DNA from: Gemmatimonadales bacterium
Lineage (GTDB): Bacteria; Gemmatimonadota; Gemmatimonadetes; Gemmatimonadales; GWC2-71-9
Length of the DNA: 41,513 nt
Assembly (NCBI GenBank): GCA_025934955.1
Contig: JAICWE010000026.1
Coordinates: 1-41,513 of the forward strand
Direction of reading: 5' to 3'
Part shown: piece after piece, positions 23,955-32,751 of the stretch
Position numbering within the stretch: position 1 is the first letter of the stretch
How the letters are laid out: every line of letters begins with the position of its first letter
Translations under genes and position numbers: made by a program
Notes under the pieces: model-generated
Seen by the model: only the letters and a program-made list of their open reading frames with translations
Told to the model about the DNA's origin: nothing
The model's database searches: none

Positions 23955-25304
23955 TCACGGCGAACAGGCGAAGGCGCTCTGCTTCAGGTTGAACAGCGGC
24001 GAAAGCACCGACGTCGCGGTGTACCCGCTGTAGCCGCTCGTGGCGGTCAGCGTGTAGCCACCGGGCTTGTCGATCGCGATGTCGAACGCCGCCGTGCCGT
24101 CTGCGCCCGTCGTGACCGTGAGCACCGCCGGGCCCCCATCCGACTTGCAGACGTTGAAGCTCCCGGAATTGCCCGAGACCAGGATGGTGATGCTCACACC
24201 GGGGAGCGCCGTCCCTCCCTGTCCCACTGCCTTGATGACGACCGCCGGGCTGAGCGCGCCCGTCCGCCCGTCGCGCGGCGCTCCGAAGAAGCCCGCGGCG
24301 CCCTTGGCATCGACCAGCCGGACCGATCCCGCGTCCACGCCGCCGAACGGGCTGAACGAGCCGGTAGAGCCGCCGCCACCGGTCCGAGCCGCCGCCATCG
24401 AGGCGTGCAGGATCTCGGGCGACAGCATCCGGCGTCCCGCATCGACGGCGTCCGCCAGCCATCGGAGCGGCCGAGCCGCCGCCGCGGCGACGACCGGCTG
24501 CACCGACTCGCAAGGTGGCAGCGAGCTCCAGCCGGCGATGAGCCCGGGATCGCGGAGCAGCGAGATGGCGCTGCCGTGCTGGACCCGGAAGCGGCCGCTC
24601 GCGAGATCGGTCGCGCAGAGTGCCACGATGCCATCCGGAGTCGGGACGGTGCTGGTGTTGACCCGGATGGAGAACCAGTCATACGCCGGCCCGACGATCC
24701 CCTCGGTGCGGAACTCGCTCTCGCTCCGGGGCCAGCCGTAGATCAGCGCGGTCCCACCGAGCCAGCTCGCGAAATCGCTGCCCGTCGCCAGCGGCGGTCC
24801 CGACAGCGCGGAGAACGCACCGTCGCGCGAGAACACCGCGGGCTCCGGCTGGGTGCTGCTCGGGAGCGCCCGCACCTCGAAGGCGCCGTAGGTCTGGAAC
24901 GCCTTCGCGAACCCCAGGTTGTCGTGATCCGACGCGATCACGTCCATGCACGCCACCAGGCCGGCGGTCAGGTCGGAGCTGGTCTGCGCGCTGCCGATCA
25001 GCGCGGCGGCTTTGACGCCGTTGGCCAACTCGTTGAGGATCTGGAACCCGAACGGCGTCGCGGCCGTGCTGTTGCTGGTCCCGTACGCCGTCTGCATCTG
25101 CTTGAGGATGGCGAGAACGGTGCTCTGCTGGGTCGAGCCGAAGTCGCTGATGACCAGGGACTTGATCTGCTTGAAGTCGCACTTGCTCGCAGCGGTCGCC
25201 GCCTGCATGCTCGGACTGGTCGGAGCCGCGGCGCGGTCGCTGGAGCACGCGGAGGCGAGCGAGATGAGCGTGATCAGCGTCGCAACACCACTAAGACTGC
25301 GCAT
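23955..25304 (-). CDS. Lipoprotein with C-terminal Ig-like domain, function unknown
   Basis: 449 residues from an ATG at 25304. The signal 'RSLSGVATLITLISLASAC' ends in a lipobox with C20, so it is a lipid-anchored surface or periplasmic protein. The middle is of no family I recognise. The last 110 residues ('VRLVDAKGAAGFF...VSITILVSGNSGSFN...TVTTGADGTAAFDIAIDKPGGYTLTATSGYSGY') look like a Big/invasin or carboxypeptidase-regulatory beta-sandwich. Six cysteines are spread over the mature part, which fits an exported protein. It lies 86 bases downstream of the TPR kinase gene on the same strand and may be its cargo or target, but no link is shown. Confidence 0.75.
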   Translation of the reverse strand: MRSLSGVATLITLISLASACSSDRAAAPTSPSMQAATAASKCDFKQIKSLVISDFGSTQQSTVLAILKQMQTAYGTSNSTAATPFGFQILNELANGVKAAALIGSAQTSSDLTAGLVACMDVIASDHDNLGFAKAFQTYGAFEVRALPSSTQPEPAVFSRDGAFSALSGPPLATGSDFASWLGGTALIYGWPRSESEFRTEGIVGPAYDWFSIRVNTSTVPTPDGIVALCATDLASGRFRVQHGSAISLLRDPGLIAGWSSLPPCESVQPVVAAAAARPLRWLADAVDAGRRMLSPEILHASMAAARTGGGGSTGSFSPFGGVDAGSVRLVDAKGAAGFFGAPRDGRTGALSPAVVIKAVGQGGTALPGVSITILVSGNSGSFNVCKSDGGPAVLTVTTGADGTAAFDIAIDKPGGYTLTATSGYSGYTATSVLSPLFNLKQSAFACSP

Positions 25305-25390
25305 AGAACCGTCCCAACGGATATGAAGATGTCGGTGAGGATACCGAGCGGAATACTTGCGGATTGGAGCGGGGCGCGCAATCCCTTGCG

Positions 25391-27988
25391 CTAAACTCCT
25401 GAGACGAGCGACTTCCAGCGCGGATCGCGGCGGAGGTCGCGAAGCCACCAGGTCTCCTCCTTCGCCAGGTTCACCCGCTCCTGCGGATTCGCCGCGACGT
25501 ATACGCTCAATTGCCGGAACGCCTCATCGCGATCCCCCAGCATGGTGCGGAGGTAGGCCTCCCACTGCGCCAGGTCGCGGGTCGGATCCACCGATGCATC
25601 GGCCCGCGCGCGGAGCGCCACCGCCCGGGCGCTGTCGGCCAGCCCGGCGCGCGCGAGGGCGATGCCCACGAGCATCTCTCCTTCGTGCTGCCGGAATTCG
25701 CGCAGGTTCGGCGGGCTCAGCCGGACGTACTCGTCCAGCAGTGACCACGCCTTGGCGACGTCCGGCTTCTGCCCCTTGAGACTCATGACGTAGATCTGGC
25801 ACTCGGCGAACCGGGGGTCGGCCGGAAACCGGCGCCGCCCCTCGGCACACCATCGGGTCGCCTCGGTGGCGTCGTCGAGGTCGACCGAGCTTGCGGCCAG
25901 ACGCCAGAGCGTCAGGTTGGCGTTCGTGAGATAGGGGTCCGCCTCGTACGCCCGCAGCGCCGCGAGCTTGCCTTCCGCCGTCTCGCCTTTGCGCAGCAGC
26001 AGATGGCTCAGCGACGTCCACGCCGAGGCCTGGTTCGGATTGGCCGCGACGGAGGCGCGAAGATCCTGCTCCGCGTCGGCCAGCAGCTTGGCGCTCGCGG
26101 CGGGATCCGGCGCGAGATTCAGCAGCAGCCGCCAGTAGCGCAGCGTGCCGCGAAGCTCCAGCGCGTCCGCGTCGTCGGGCTTGAGCGACAGGGCGTGCTC
26201 CGCCTGGGCCATGCCCTTGTCGATCCATTCGGCGTAGTAGGTCTTGTCGAACGACCCCGCCAGACGGGTCCGGCGGTAGGCGAGCCAGCCCCGCTGCGTC
26301 ACCGGCGCCGCCCAGTTTGGGTCGAGGTCGCTGGCGCGCGCGAACCCCGAGTCGGCGCGAGCGAGCTCGCGGCCGATCGCCGCGGTGTCGCCCGTAGCTA
26401 TGATCGGCTCGACATCCCGGATCAATCCGTACGCGTTCTGCAGTGCCTGCCATGCCGCCACGCTCCGGGTTTCCGCCCGGCTCTCCGTCAGCTCGACCTC
26501 CTGCCCGAGCTGGCGCCGGAGGAAGATCGCGACCTCCTTCGTCAGATCGTCCTGCAGCGCGAAGAGCTCGGCGCGCGGGCGGCTCAGCGTCTTGCTGCCG
26601 ATCTCGGTGCCGCTCTGCGCCGCAATGAGCGAGACGGTGACGCGCAGGCTGTCACCCGACTCCGCCAGCGTGCCCTGCACCAGGGTCCCGACCTTGAGCG
26701 CGCGCGCCAGACTGTCGGGCGCGACGTCCTTGCGGCGGAAGGGACGCACGCCGTTGGCCGAGATCACCTGCAGCGGCTTGACCGTGCTGAGCTCGTGGAT
26801 CAGCGACTCGGTCAGGCCGTCCGCCACGTTGGTGAGCGAATCGCTGCCGCCGCGCTGGTCGAAGTACAGCACCGCGATATGCCGCGGGTCGGCCGCGTCG
26901 GCGGCGGCTCCGGCCCGCGAGCGCTGCCATGCGCGCCAGCCGAGAGCGGCCCCGGCCGCGGCGACGACGATGAGCGGCGCCGCCACCCACGCCCACGGCA
27001 CCCGCCGGCGGCGGCTCTGCCGGCGGATCGCCACGGTCTCCGCGGTGGGCATGCGGCGCGCCCCCGTGGCCCGGGAGACGCGGCGTGCGGCGATGCGGGC
27101 CGAGCTCCGGCGCGCGGCGGGCCCGAGGTCGGCGGCCGCGAGGGCGTCGGCGAAGTCGCGCACCGTCGGGTACCGGTCGGCCGGCGTCTTCTCGAGGGCG
27201 CGCATGATGGCATCCTCGATCTCGTCCGGCACCGACTGCCGCACCACCTGGAGACTCGGCACCGCCTCCATCGAATGCCGGGCGAGGATCGCCATCGCGT
27301 TCGGCCCGGTGAACGGCGGCTGCCCGATCAGCAGCTCGTACAGCATGCAGCCGAGGCTGTAGAGATCGCTCCGTCCGTCCACGTGGTCGAGGCCGAGCGC
27401 CTGCTCCGGGCTCATGTAGATCGGGGTGCCGATGGACATCCCGGTTTCGGTGAGCCGCTCGCCCTTGGCCTGGGAGACCGCCCGCGCGATGCCGAAGTCG
27501 GCCACCAGCGCGCGGCCGTCCTGCATCATGATGTTCTCGGGCTTGATGTCGCGATGGACGATGTCGCGCGCGTGGGCGTACTGCAGCGCGTCGGCGACCT
27601 CGCAGGTGATCGCGATCGCCTCTTCGATGCCGAGCTGCTGCTCGCGATCCAGCCGCTGGCGCAGCGACTCGCCTTCGACGAAGGGCATGACGTAGTAGAG
27701 AAGGCCGCCGGCCTCGCCCGAGTCGTACAACGGCAGAATGTTGGGGTGCTGGAGCTTCGCGGCGACCCGGATTTCGCGGAGGAAGCGCTCGCCGCCGATC
27801 GACGCGCCGAGCTCGGGACGGAGCACCTTGATGGCCACGGTGCGCTCGTGCCGCACATCCTGAGCGCGGTACACCGTCGCCATGCCGCCCTCGCCGATCA
27901 GCAGCTCCACCATGTAGCGATCGGCCAGCGCGGCGCGGAGCCCGTCCAGCGGGTCGCTCGCCGGCGCGGCAGCGGGCGGGCCACTCAT
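25391..27988 (-). CDS. Membrane serine/threonine kinase with TolB/FlgO-like domain and TPRs
   Basis: 865 residues. A Hanks-type kinase fills residues 25-290: glycine loop 'GEGGMATVY' at 32-40, K54, 'HRDIKPEN' from 145 and DFG at 164-166, then 'GTPIYMSPEQAL'. A basic juxtamembrane stretch precedes one transmembrane helix at 331-352. The outer part begins with a TolB/FlgO-like domain ('IAVLYFDQRGGSDSLTNVADGLTESLIHEL...') and continues with tetratricopeptide repeats. This architecture is frequent in Gemmatimonadota and Acidobacteria. The periplasmic part presumably senses or binds partners, and the kinase signals inside. It starts 19 bases after the second kinase gene, so the two are probably co-transcribed. 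Confidence 0.92.
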   Translation of the reverse strand: MSGPPAAAPASDPLDGLRAALADRYMVELLIGEGGMATVYRAQDVRHERTVAIKVLRPELGASIGGERFLREIRVAAKLQHPNILPLYDSGEAGGLLYYVMPFVEGESLRQRLDREQQLGIEEAIAITCEVADALQYAHARDIVHRDIKPENIMMQDGRALVADFGIARAVSQAKGERLTETGMSIGTPIYMSPEQALGLDHVDGRSDLYSLGCMLYELLIGQPPFTGPNAMAILARHSMEAVPSLQVVRQSVPDEIEDAIMRALEKTPADRYPTVRDFADALAAADLGPAARRSSARIAARRVSRATGARRMPTAETVAIRRQSRRRRVPWAWVAAPLIVVAAAGAALGWRAWQRSRAGAAADAADPRHIAVLYFDQRGGSDSLTNVADGLTESLIHELSTVKPLQVISANGVRPFRRKDVAPDSLARALKVGTLVQGTLAESGDSLRVTVSLIAAQSGTEIGSKTLSRPRAELFALQDDLTKEVAIFLRRQLGQEVELTESRAETRSVAAWQALQNAYGLIRDVEPIIATGDTAAIGRELARADSGFARASDLDPNWAAPVTQRGWLAYRRTRLAGSFDKTYYAEWIDKGMAQAEHALSLKPDDADALELRGTLRYWRLLLNLAPDPAASAKLLADAEQDLRASVAANPNQASAWTSLSHLLLRKGETAEGKLAALRAYEADPYLTNANLTLWRLAASSVDLDDATEATRWCAEGRRRFPADPRFAECQIYVMSLKGQKPDVAKAWSLLDEYVRLSPPNLREFRQHEGEMLVGIALARAGLADSARAVALRARADASVDPTRDLAQWEAYLRTMLGDRDEAFRQLSVYVAANPQERVNLAKEETWWLRDLRRDPRWKSLVSGV

Positions 27989-28007
27989 CGGCTTCGGCGG
28001 GGTCCTT

Positions 28008-28901
28008 TCACAGCCGCTCGGGCGTCGGGCGTCCGGCTTCTGCCGCCATTGCGCTCGCCGGCTCCGACGCGTGCGAGGTCAGCGCCTCCCGCATCGCGGC
28101 CGCCGTAGGCCAGCGCTCCTCCGGCTGCTTGGCCAGCGCGCGGGCGATGACCGCCGCGACCGATGCGGGCACCGCGGGCCGCAGCTCGTGCAGGTTGGGG
28201 GGCGGCTCGGTGAGGTGCAGCTGGAGCACCACCGCCTCGCTGCGGTTGTTGAACGGCGGCCGTCCGGCCAGCGACTCGAACAGCACGCAGCCGACCGAAT
28301 AGATGTCGCCCCGGTGGTCGGGGGCCTGCATGGCGTTGATCTGCTCGGGGCTCATGTACTGCGAGGTCCCCACCGCGATGCCCGATCGGGTCAGCCGGTC
28401 CGCCGCCGATGCGTCGATCGCGCGGGCGATCCCGAAGTCCACCAGCACCGCTCCCTGGCGCGAGATCAGGATGTTCTCCGGCTTGACGTCCCGGTGCACC
28501 ACGCCGCGGGCGTGGGCGTGGTCCAGCGCCGCAAGGAGGTCGTCGGCGACGCGCAACGCGTCCGGCAGCGTGAGCTGGCGGGTGCGGTCGAGCACCTGGC
28601 GCAGCGTCGGCCCCTCCACGTAGGGCATGACGTAGTAGACCAGCCAGTCCTTCTCGCCCGAGTCGAGCAGGCGGGCGATGTTGGGATGGTCGAGCTGGGT
28701 GGCGAGGCGGATTTCGCGGAGAAAGCGGTCGGCCGTGGTGCTGACCTGAAGCTCGGGGTGGAGAATCTTGAGGGCGACGGCGCGGCCCTCGGGATCCTGG
28801 GCGGAGAAGACCCTCGCGGCCCCGCCGCGCCCGATCTCCCGGTCGACCCGATAGCGGTCGCCGAGCGCGTTGCGCACCAGCGTGAGGAGGTCCCGAGCCA
28901 T
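28008..28901 (-). CDS. Cytoplasmic serine/threonine kinase
   Basis: 297 residues. A complete Hanks-type kinase with little else: 'GRGGAARVF' at 24-32, K45 in 'ALKIL', 'HRDVKPEN' from 136, DFG at 155-157 and 'GTSQYMSPEQI'. The Gly-to-Ala change in the glycine loop is mild, so activity is expected. There is no transmembrane helix and the C-terminal tail of about 25 residues is Ala/Pro rich. ATG 28901 is chosen over upstream starts because homology begins there. It may act on, or with, the membrane kinase encoded directly downstream. Confidence 0.88.
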   Translation of the reverse strand: MARDLLTLVRNALGDRYRVDREIGRGGAARVFSAQDPEGRAVALKILHPELQVSTTADRFLREIRLATQLDHPNIARLLDSGEKDWLVYYVMPYVEGPTLRQVLDRTRQLTLPDALRVADDLLAALDHAHARGVVHRDVKPENILISRQGAVLVDFGIARAIDASAADRLTRSGIAVGTSQYMSPEQINAMQAPDHRGDIYSVGCVLFESLAGRPPFNNRSEAVVLQLHLTEPPPNLHELRPAVPASVAAVIARALAKQPEERWPTAAAMREALTSHASEPASAMAAEAGRPTPERL

Positions 28902-28952
28902 TGATGGATCCGCGAAGGAGGAGCCGTGCCGACACTCTATGGTGGGCACCCG

Positions 28953-29007
28953 GGCGCCGTCGCGCAATGGGAAGCTTCCGCAAGCTTTTTTTCAGAGCGA
29001 CGGCGCC
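28953..29007. repeat. Nested inverted repeat at the end of the cox operon
   Basis: Perfect 11-base arms GGCGCCGTCGC (28953-28963) and GCGACGGCGCC (28997-29007) enclose an inner hairpin: AAGCTT, loop CCGC, AAGCTT. A run of seven T (28986-28992) follows the inner hairpin on the plus strand. One outer arm is in the last codons of xdhC. On the minus transcript no U-tract follows, so it could be a Rho-dependent stop or RNA-stabilising hairpin between xdhC and the kinase gene. Confidence 0.4.
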
Positions 29008-30071
29008 GGTGCGGTGAGCGGCCGGGCCTCCCGGCCGTAGCGCACCGCGGTCATCTCGGCCAGGATCGCGAGCGCCGTCTCCGCGGGGTCGCGGCCGCCC
29101 AGGTCCAGGCCGATCGGTCCGCGCAGGCGGGCGATTTCCTCTTCGCTGAATCCCTCCGCCCGAAGCTTGGCCCGCCGCTCCGCCTGCGTCTTCTTCGAGC
29201 CGATCGCGCCGACGTAGGCCGCGGGCGAGCGGAGTGCCACATGCAGCGCGGGCTCGTCGAACTTGGGGTCGTGCGACAGGATGCAGACGTACGTGGCCCG
29301 GTCGATGCCGACCCGCTGGAATGCATCGGCCGGCCAGCCGAGGACCAGCTCGTCGGCGTCGGGGAAGCGGTCGCGGGTGATGAACGCCTGCCGCCCATCG
29401 GCCACGACGGTGCGATAGCCGAGCCGTCGCGCGAGCGGGATCAGCGCCTGCGCGATATGCACGCCGCCGAAGACGAGCAGCGTCGGCCGGCGAGGGAATA
29501 CCTCGAGGAAAACCGGAAGCGCGCCGTCCGGCGTGGGGACCTCCACCGTACGGCTGAGCTGACCCCGAAGCGCCGCGAGCGCCGCATCGCGCACCGCGTC
29601 GCGTGCGGCGACGAGTGGCGCCGCGTCGCCGCCGGGCGGCGGGAACGGAGCATCCACCCGGCCGTCCTCATGCACCAGCAGCGCCGCGCCGGTGCCCGGC
29701 CCCGCGAGTGCCGTGGCGAGCACGGCCCCGCCTTGGTGCGCCGCGGTCAGGATCTCGGGCCGGACCGACGGCTCGATCAGGACCTTGATCGTCCCCCCGC
29801 ACGCGAGGCCGACTTCCCACGCGCGTTCGTGGCTCACGCCGAAGGAAACCAGCTTGGCGCTGCCGCGCGTTATGGCGGCGGCGATCTCATCCGCCGTCGC
29901 CGTCTCCACGCACCCGCCCGAGACCGACCCCGCCATCCGGCCGTCCGCCGTCGCGACCAGCACGGAGCCTTCCGGCCGCGGCGCCGATCCCCAGACGCTG
30001 GTGACCACCGCCCGGCCGACCGGCGACCCCGTCGCCGCAAGTCGCGCATACTCCCCGAGTAACTCTCGCAT
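28992..30071 (-). CDS. xdhC: XdhC/CoxI-family maturation protein
   Basis: 359 residues. The N-terminal XdhC_CoxI domain shows 'SAPRPEGSVLVATADGRMAGSVSGGCVE' and 'GLACGGTIKVLIEP'. The C-terminal Rossmann domain shows 'LLVFGGVHIAQALIPLARRLGYRTVVAD' and 'AYVGAIGSKKTQAERRAKL'. XdhC proteins bind molybdenum cofactor, help add its terminal sulfur, and insert it into xanthine dehydrogenase-type enzymes. This matches its place at the end of the cox operon, 124 bases after the VWA gene. ATG 30071 gives the conserved start 'MRELLGEYARL'. Confidence 0.9.
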   Translation of the reverse strand: MRELLGEYARLAATGSPVGRAVVTSVWGSAPRPEGSVLVATADGRMAGSVSGGCVETATADEIAAAITRGSAKLVSFGVSHERAWEVGLACGGTIKVLIEPSVRPEILTAAHQGGAVLATALAGPGTGAALLVHEDGRVDAPFPPPGGDAAPLVAARDAVRDAALAALRGQLSRTVEVPTPDGALPVFLEVFPRRPTLLVFGGVHIAQALIPLARRLGYRTVVADGRQAFITRDRFPDADELVLGWPADAFQRVGIDRATYVCILSHDPKFDEPALHVALRSPAAYVGAIGSKKTQAERRAKLRAEGFSEEEIARLRGPIGLDLGGRDPAETALAILAEMTAVRYGREARPLTAPAPSL

Positions 30072-30195
30072 AGCCGATAACCTAGTAGCAATCCGCCGTC
30101 GTGCCACACCCGAAACAACATGCAGCCTCGACGTGCATGCGGAGCACCGTGCGCCGGCACCCGCACCGGAGCCCACCACCGCTACTCAGCCTCGG

Positions 30196-31347
30196 CTACA
30201 GCTCGCCGAGCCGCTCACCGAGCTCGAGGAGACTGGCCACGGTAGCGCAGGGGACCAGTGCATCCGCATACGGAAGCGCAGCCCGGAGTCCGGCCGCGGT
30301 CGGCTCGAACCCCGGCCGGCTGGCCAGCGGATCGAGCCACAGCAGCCGATGGCAGCTCCGTCTGAGCGTCGCCATTTCCCGAGCGAGCAGCCCCGGATCC
30401 CCGCGCTCCCAGCCGTCCGAGACCACCAGCACCACGGCGCCGCTCCGGATCGTGCGCTGCACCCAGCGACGGTTCAGCTCGCGCAGGCTCTCGCCGATGC
30501 GGGTACCGCCGTTCCAGTCCACCACCTTGTCGGCGACCTGCCGGAGCGCCGCGTTGGCGCTCCGCTGCCGGAGCTGGCGGGTGATACGGGTCAGTCGCGT
30601 GCCGAAGGCGAACACCTCGACCGGCGCGCCGCTCCGCTGCAGCGCGTGGGCGAAGCGGAGCAGGAACCGGCTGTAGCGCTCCATCGAGCCGCTGATGTCG
30701 CACACCAGCACGACGGGCCGTGCCCGCGTCGCCCGGTCGAGCCAGCGCCATCGCAGCACCTCGCCGCCGCTTGCGAGCGCGCCGCGGAGCATCCGCCGCG
30801 CAGCGGGACGCGCGCCGCCGGCCGCGAGCGCCGGCCGCCGCGCCCGCCGCCGCGGGAGTCGCGGGCGCAGCTCCGCGAGCATCGCTTCCGCGTCGCGTGC
30901 TTCGGCCGGCGTGAGATCGGCGAAGTCGGCGTGGCGCAGCTCCTCCCGCAGGCCGGCGGACCGCGGGTCCATCGGAGTGAGGAGCCGGAGCTCGTCCGGT
31001 CCGGTGAGTCCGTCGTCCGTCTCCATGCCGCCCGGCCGCCCCGCGTCCTGCCGGATCCGCGGCAGCCGCGCGCTCAGCTCCGCTGCGGTGGCCCGGCGGC
31101 GCCAGAACAGCTCGAACGCTGCGTCGCACAGCGGCCGCTCTTCGCGCCGCCGGGTGAACACGGCACGCGCGGCGGTCCTGATGTCGCGCTTGCGGGCGAT
31201 GCCGAGCAGGGTCAGCGCGCGGGCGAAGTCGCGGGTGCGGGCCGGGTCGGCCGGAAGCCCGGCGCGCCGGAGCAGCCGCCCGAACCCCACGACGTGCTCG
31301 GCGAGCAGGGCACCGTCCACCTGCTCCTCGGGCGGCGCGTCTACCAT
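30196..31347 (-). CDS. coxE: VWA-domain protein, CoxE type
   Basis: 383 residues. The first 200 are helical and Arg/Glu rich. A von Willebrand A domain follows with the metal-binding MIDAS start 'CDISGSM' (D217, S219, S221). A 'NGGTRIGESL' segment supplies the threonine ligand, and 'VVLVVSDGWERG' the final Asp. In cox operons the CoxD AAA+ ATPase and CoxE work together to modify the active site of the hydroxylase. The partner ATPase gene ends 2 bases before this start, so they are coupled. Confidence 0.88.
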   Translation of the reverse strand: MVDAPPEEQVDGALLAEHVVGFGRLLRRAGLPADPARTRDFARALTLLGIARKRDIRTAARAVFTRRREERPLCDAAFELFWRRRATAAELSARLPRIRQDAGRPGGMETDDGLTGPDELRLLTPMDPRSAGLREELRHADFADLTPAEARDAEAMLAELRPRLPRRRARRPALAAGGARPAARRMLRGALASGGEVLRWRWLDRATRARPVVLVCDISGSMERYSRFLLRFAHALQRSGAPVEVFAFGTRLTRITRQLRQRSANAALRQVADKVVDWNGGTRIGESLRELNRRWVQRTIRSGAVVLVVSDGWERGDPGLLAREMATLRRSCHRLLWLDPLASRPGFEPTAAGLRAALPYADALVPCATVASLLELGERLGEL

Positions 31348-31349
31348 CG

Positions 31350-32246
31350 CTATCGCGCCGCGCCCAGCTCGGTCAGGATCCCGCGTGCGCCGCCGTTCCG
31401 CATCATCGCGACGTCCTCCTGGTACTTGAGGAGCGCGCCCAGCGTCTGCTCGACGACTTCCGGCGCCAGCCGCTCGGTGCCTAACGCGACGAGCGCCGCG
31501 GCCCAGTCGAGCGTCTCGGCGATGCCGGGCACCTTGGTGAGGTCCGCCGTGCGAAGCCGCTGCACGAACCCGACGACCTCCCGGCCGAGCGTCGCGGCCA
31601 CACCCGGGAGCCGCGCAAGCAGGATGGTGAGCTCGCGCTCCGCCGTGGGATAGTCGATCCACTGGTACAGGCAGCGCCGCTTGAGCGCGTCATGGACCTC
31701 CCGGGTACGGTTGCTCGTCAGCACCACGCGGGGCGGTCGCTCGGCGCGCACCGTGCCGATCTCCGGAATCGTCACCGCGAAGTCGCTCAGGATCTCCAGC
31801 AGGTAGGCCTCGAACTCCTCGTCGGCGCGGTCCACTTCGTCGATCAGGAGGACCGGCGGCGTCCGGCTCGCGTTGTCGAGGGCGCGGAGCAGGGGGCGCC
31901 GGATGAGAAACTCCTCGCTGAAGATGTCGCGCGTCGCCGCCTGCTTCGCTTCACCTCGCGCTTCGAGCAGGCGGATCTCGAGCATCTGCCGCGGGTAGTC
32001 CCATTCATAGACCGCGGTCGCCGCGTCGAGTCCCTCATAGCACTGGAGCCGGATCAGTTCGGCGCCGAGCGCGCCGGCGAGCGCGTGCGCGACGGCGGTC
32101 TTGCCGACGCCCGCTTCTCCTTCGAGCAGGAGCGGGCGGCCGAGCGCGAGCGAGAGGAAGACCGACGTCGCGAGGTCGCGGTCGGCGACGTAGCCTTCCC
32201 GCGCGAACGCGGCGGCGACGTCGTCGATCGAGCCGAGCGCCGTCAT
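31350..32246 (-). CDS. coxD: MoxR-type AAA+ ATPase, CoxD type
   Basis: 298 residues. Walker A 'GEAGVGKT' at about 42-49, Walker B 'VLLIDEVDRAD', sensor 1 'VVLTSNRTREV' and the arginine-finger region 'ALKRRCLYQWIDYP'. CoxD of the CO dehydrogenase system is a chaperone that helps insert sulfur and metal into the apo-enzyme. The neighbouring VWA gene is its usual partner (MoxR/VWA pair). It starts 52 bases after coxG. Confidence 0.92.
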   Translation of the reverse strand: MTALGSIDDVAAAFAREGYVADRDLATSVFLSLALGRPLLLEGEAGVGKTAVAHALAGALGAELIRLQCYEGLDAATAVYEWDYPRQMLEIRLLEARGEAKQAATRDIFSEEFLIRRPLLRALDNASRTPPVLLIDEVDRADEEFEAYLLEILSDFAVTIPEIGTVRAERPPRVVLTSNRTREVHDALKRRCLYQWIDYPTAERELTILLARLPGVAATLGREVVGFVQRLRTADLTKVPGIAETLDWAAALVALGTERLAPEVVEQTLGALLKYQEDVAMMRNGGARGILTELGAAR

Positions 32247-32298
32247 GCTGACTCCGGCGCGGGGCGCTCCGCGGACGGAACATGGCGTGCGGGCACCG

Positions 32299-32751
32299 TC
32301 AGCCGCCCTGGCTCACCCGGCGCGCGAAGTCGGTCCAGAACTGCTCGGTGAGCTTGCGGGCGGTGCCTTCCATCAGCCGGGCGCCGACGCTCGCGACCGT
32401 ACCGCTCACCTCGCTGTCGGCGCTCCAGCCCAACCGGGTGCGATCGCCTGCGAGCTCCTCGAGCGTGAGCGAGGACGTGACGTCCACCGCCGAGCCCGGC
32501 GCCTTGCCGCGCGCGCGCATCTTGGCGGCCGCCGGCTCCTGCACGTCGAACAGCGTGACGTCGAGCGCGAACCGCACCTTGATGGCACCGACTCCGAACG
32601 CGCTCACCACCTTGAAGTGCGAGTCGTCGATCTGCTGCACCGATTCGACGCCCGGCGCCGACTGAGCCACGAAGTCCGGGTCCATGAGCTTGCGCCACAC
32701 CTCGGCGCGGGCAGCGCTGATCTCGGGGGCGCCGGAAAAGTGCAGTCGCAT
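32299..32751 (-). CDS. coxG: CoxG-like SRPBCC-fold protein
   Basis: 150 residues. The CoxG family signature is clear: 'SAARAEVWRKLMDPDFVAQSAPGVESV', then 'FKVVSAFGVGAIKVRF' and a C-terminal helix 'TARKLTEQFWTDFARRV'. CoxG is thought to recruit CO dehydrogenase to the membrane or bind quinone; mechanism is only partly known. The ATG follows directly on the stop of the MocA-like gene with no gap, so it belongs to the same transcript. Confidence 0.9.
   Translation of the reverse strand: MRLHFSGAPEISAARAEVWRKLMDPDFVAQSAPGVESVQQIDDSHFKVVSAFGVGAIKVRFALDVTLFDVQEPAAAKMRARGKAPGSAVDVTSSLTLEELAGDRTRLGWSADSEVSGTVASVGARLMEGTARKLTEQFWTDFARRVSQGG

Noticed and set aside
26003-28108. Plus-strand frame of 701 codons opposite the TPR kinase
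   Set aside because: Antisense shadow; the kinase motifs on the minus strand are complete.
28986-28992. T-run as an intrinsic terminator
   Set aside because: It would act on plus-strand transcripts, but no plus-strand gene lies upstream.
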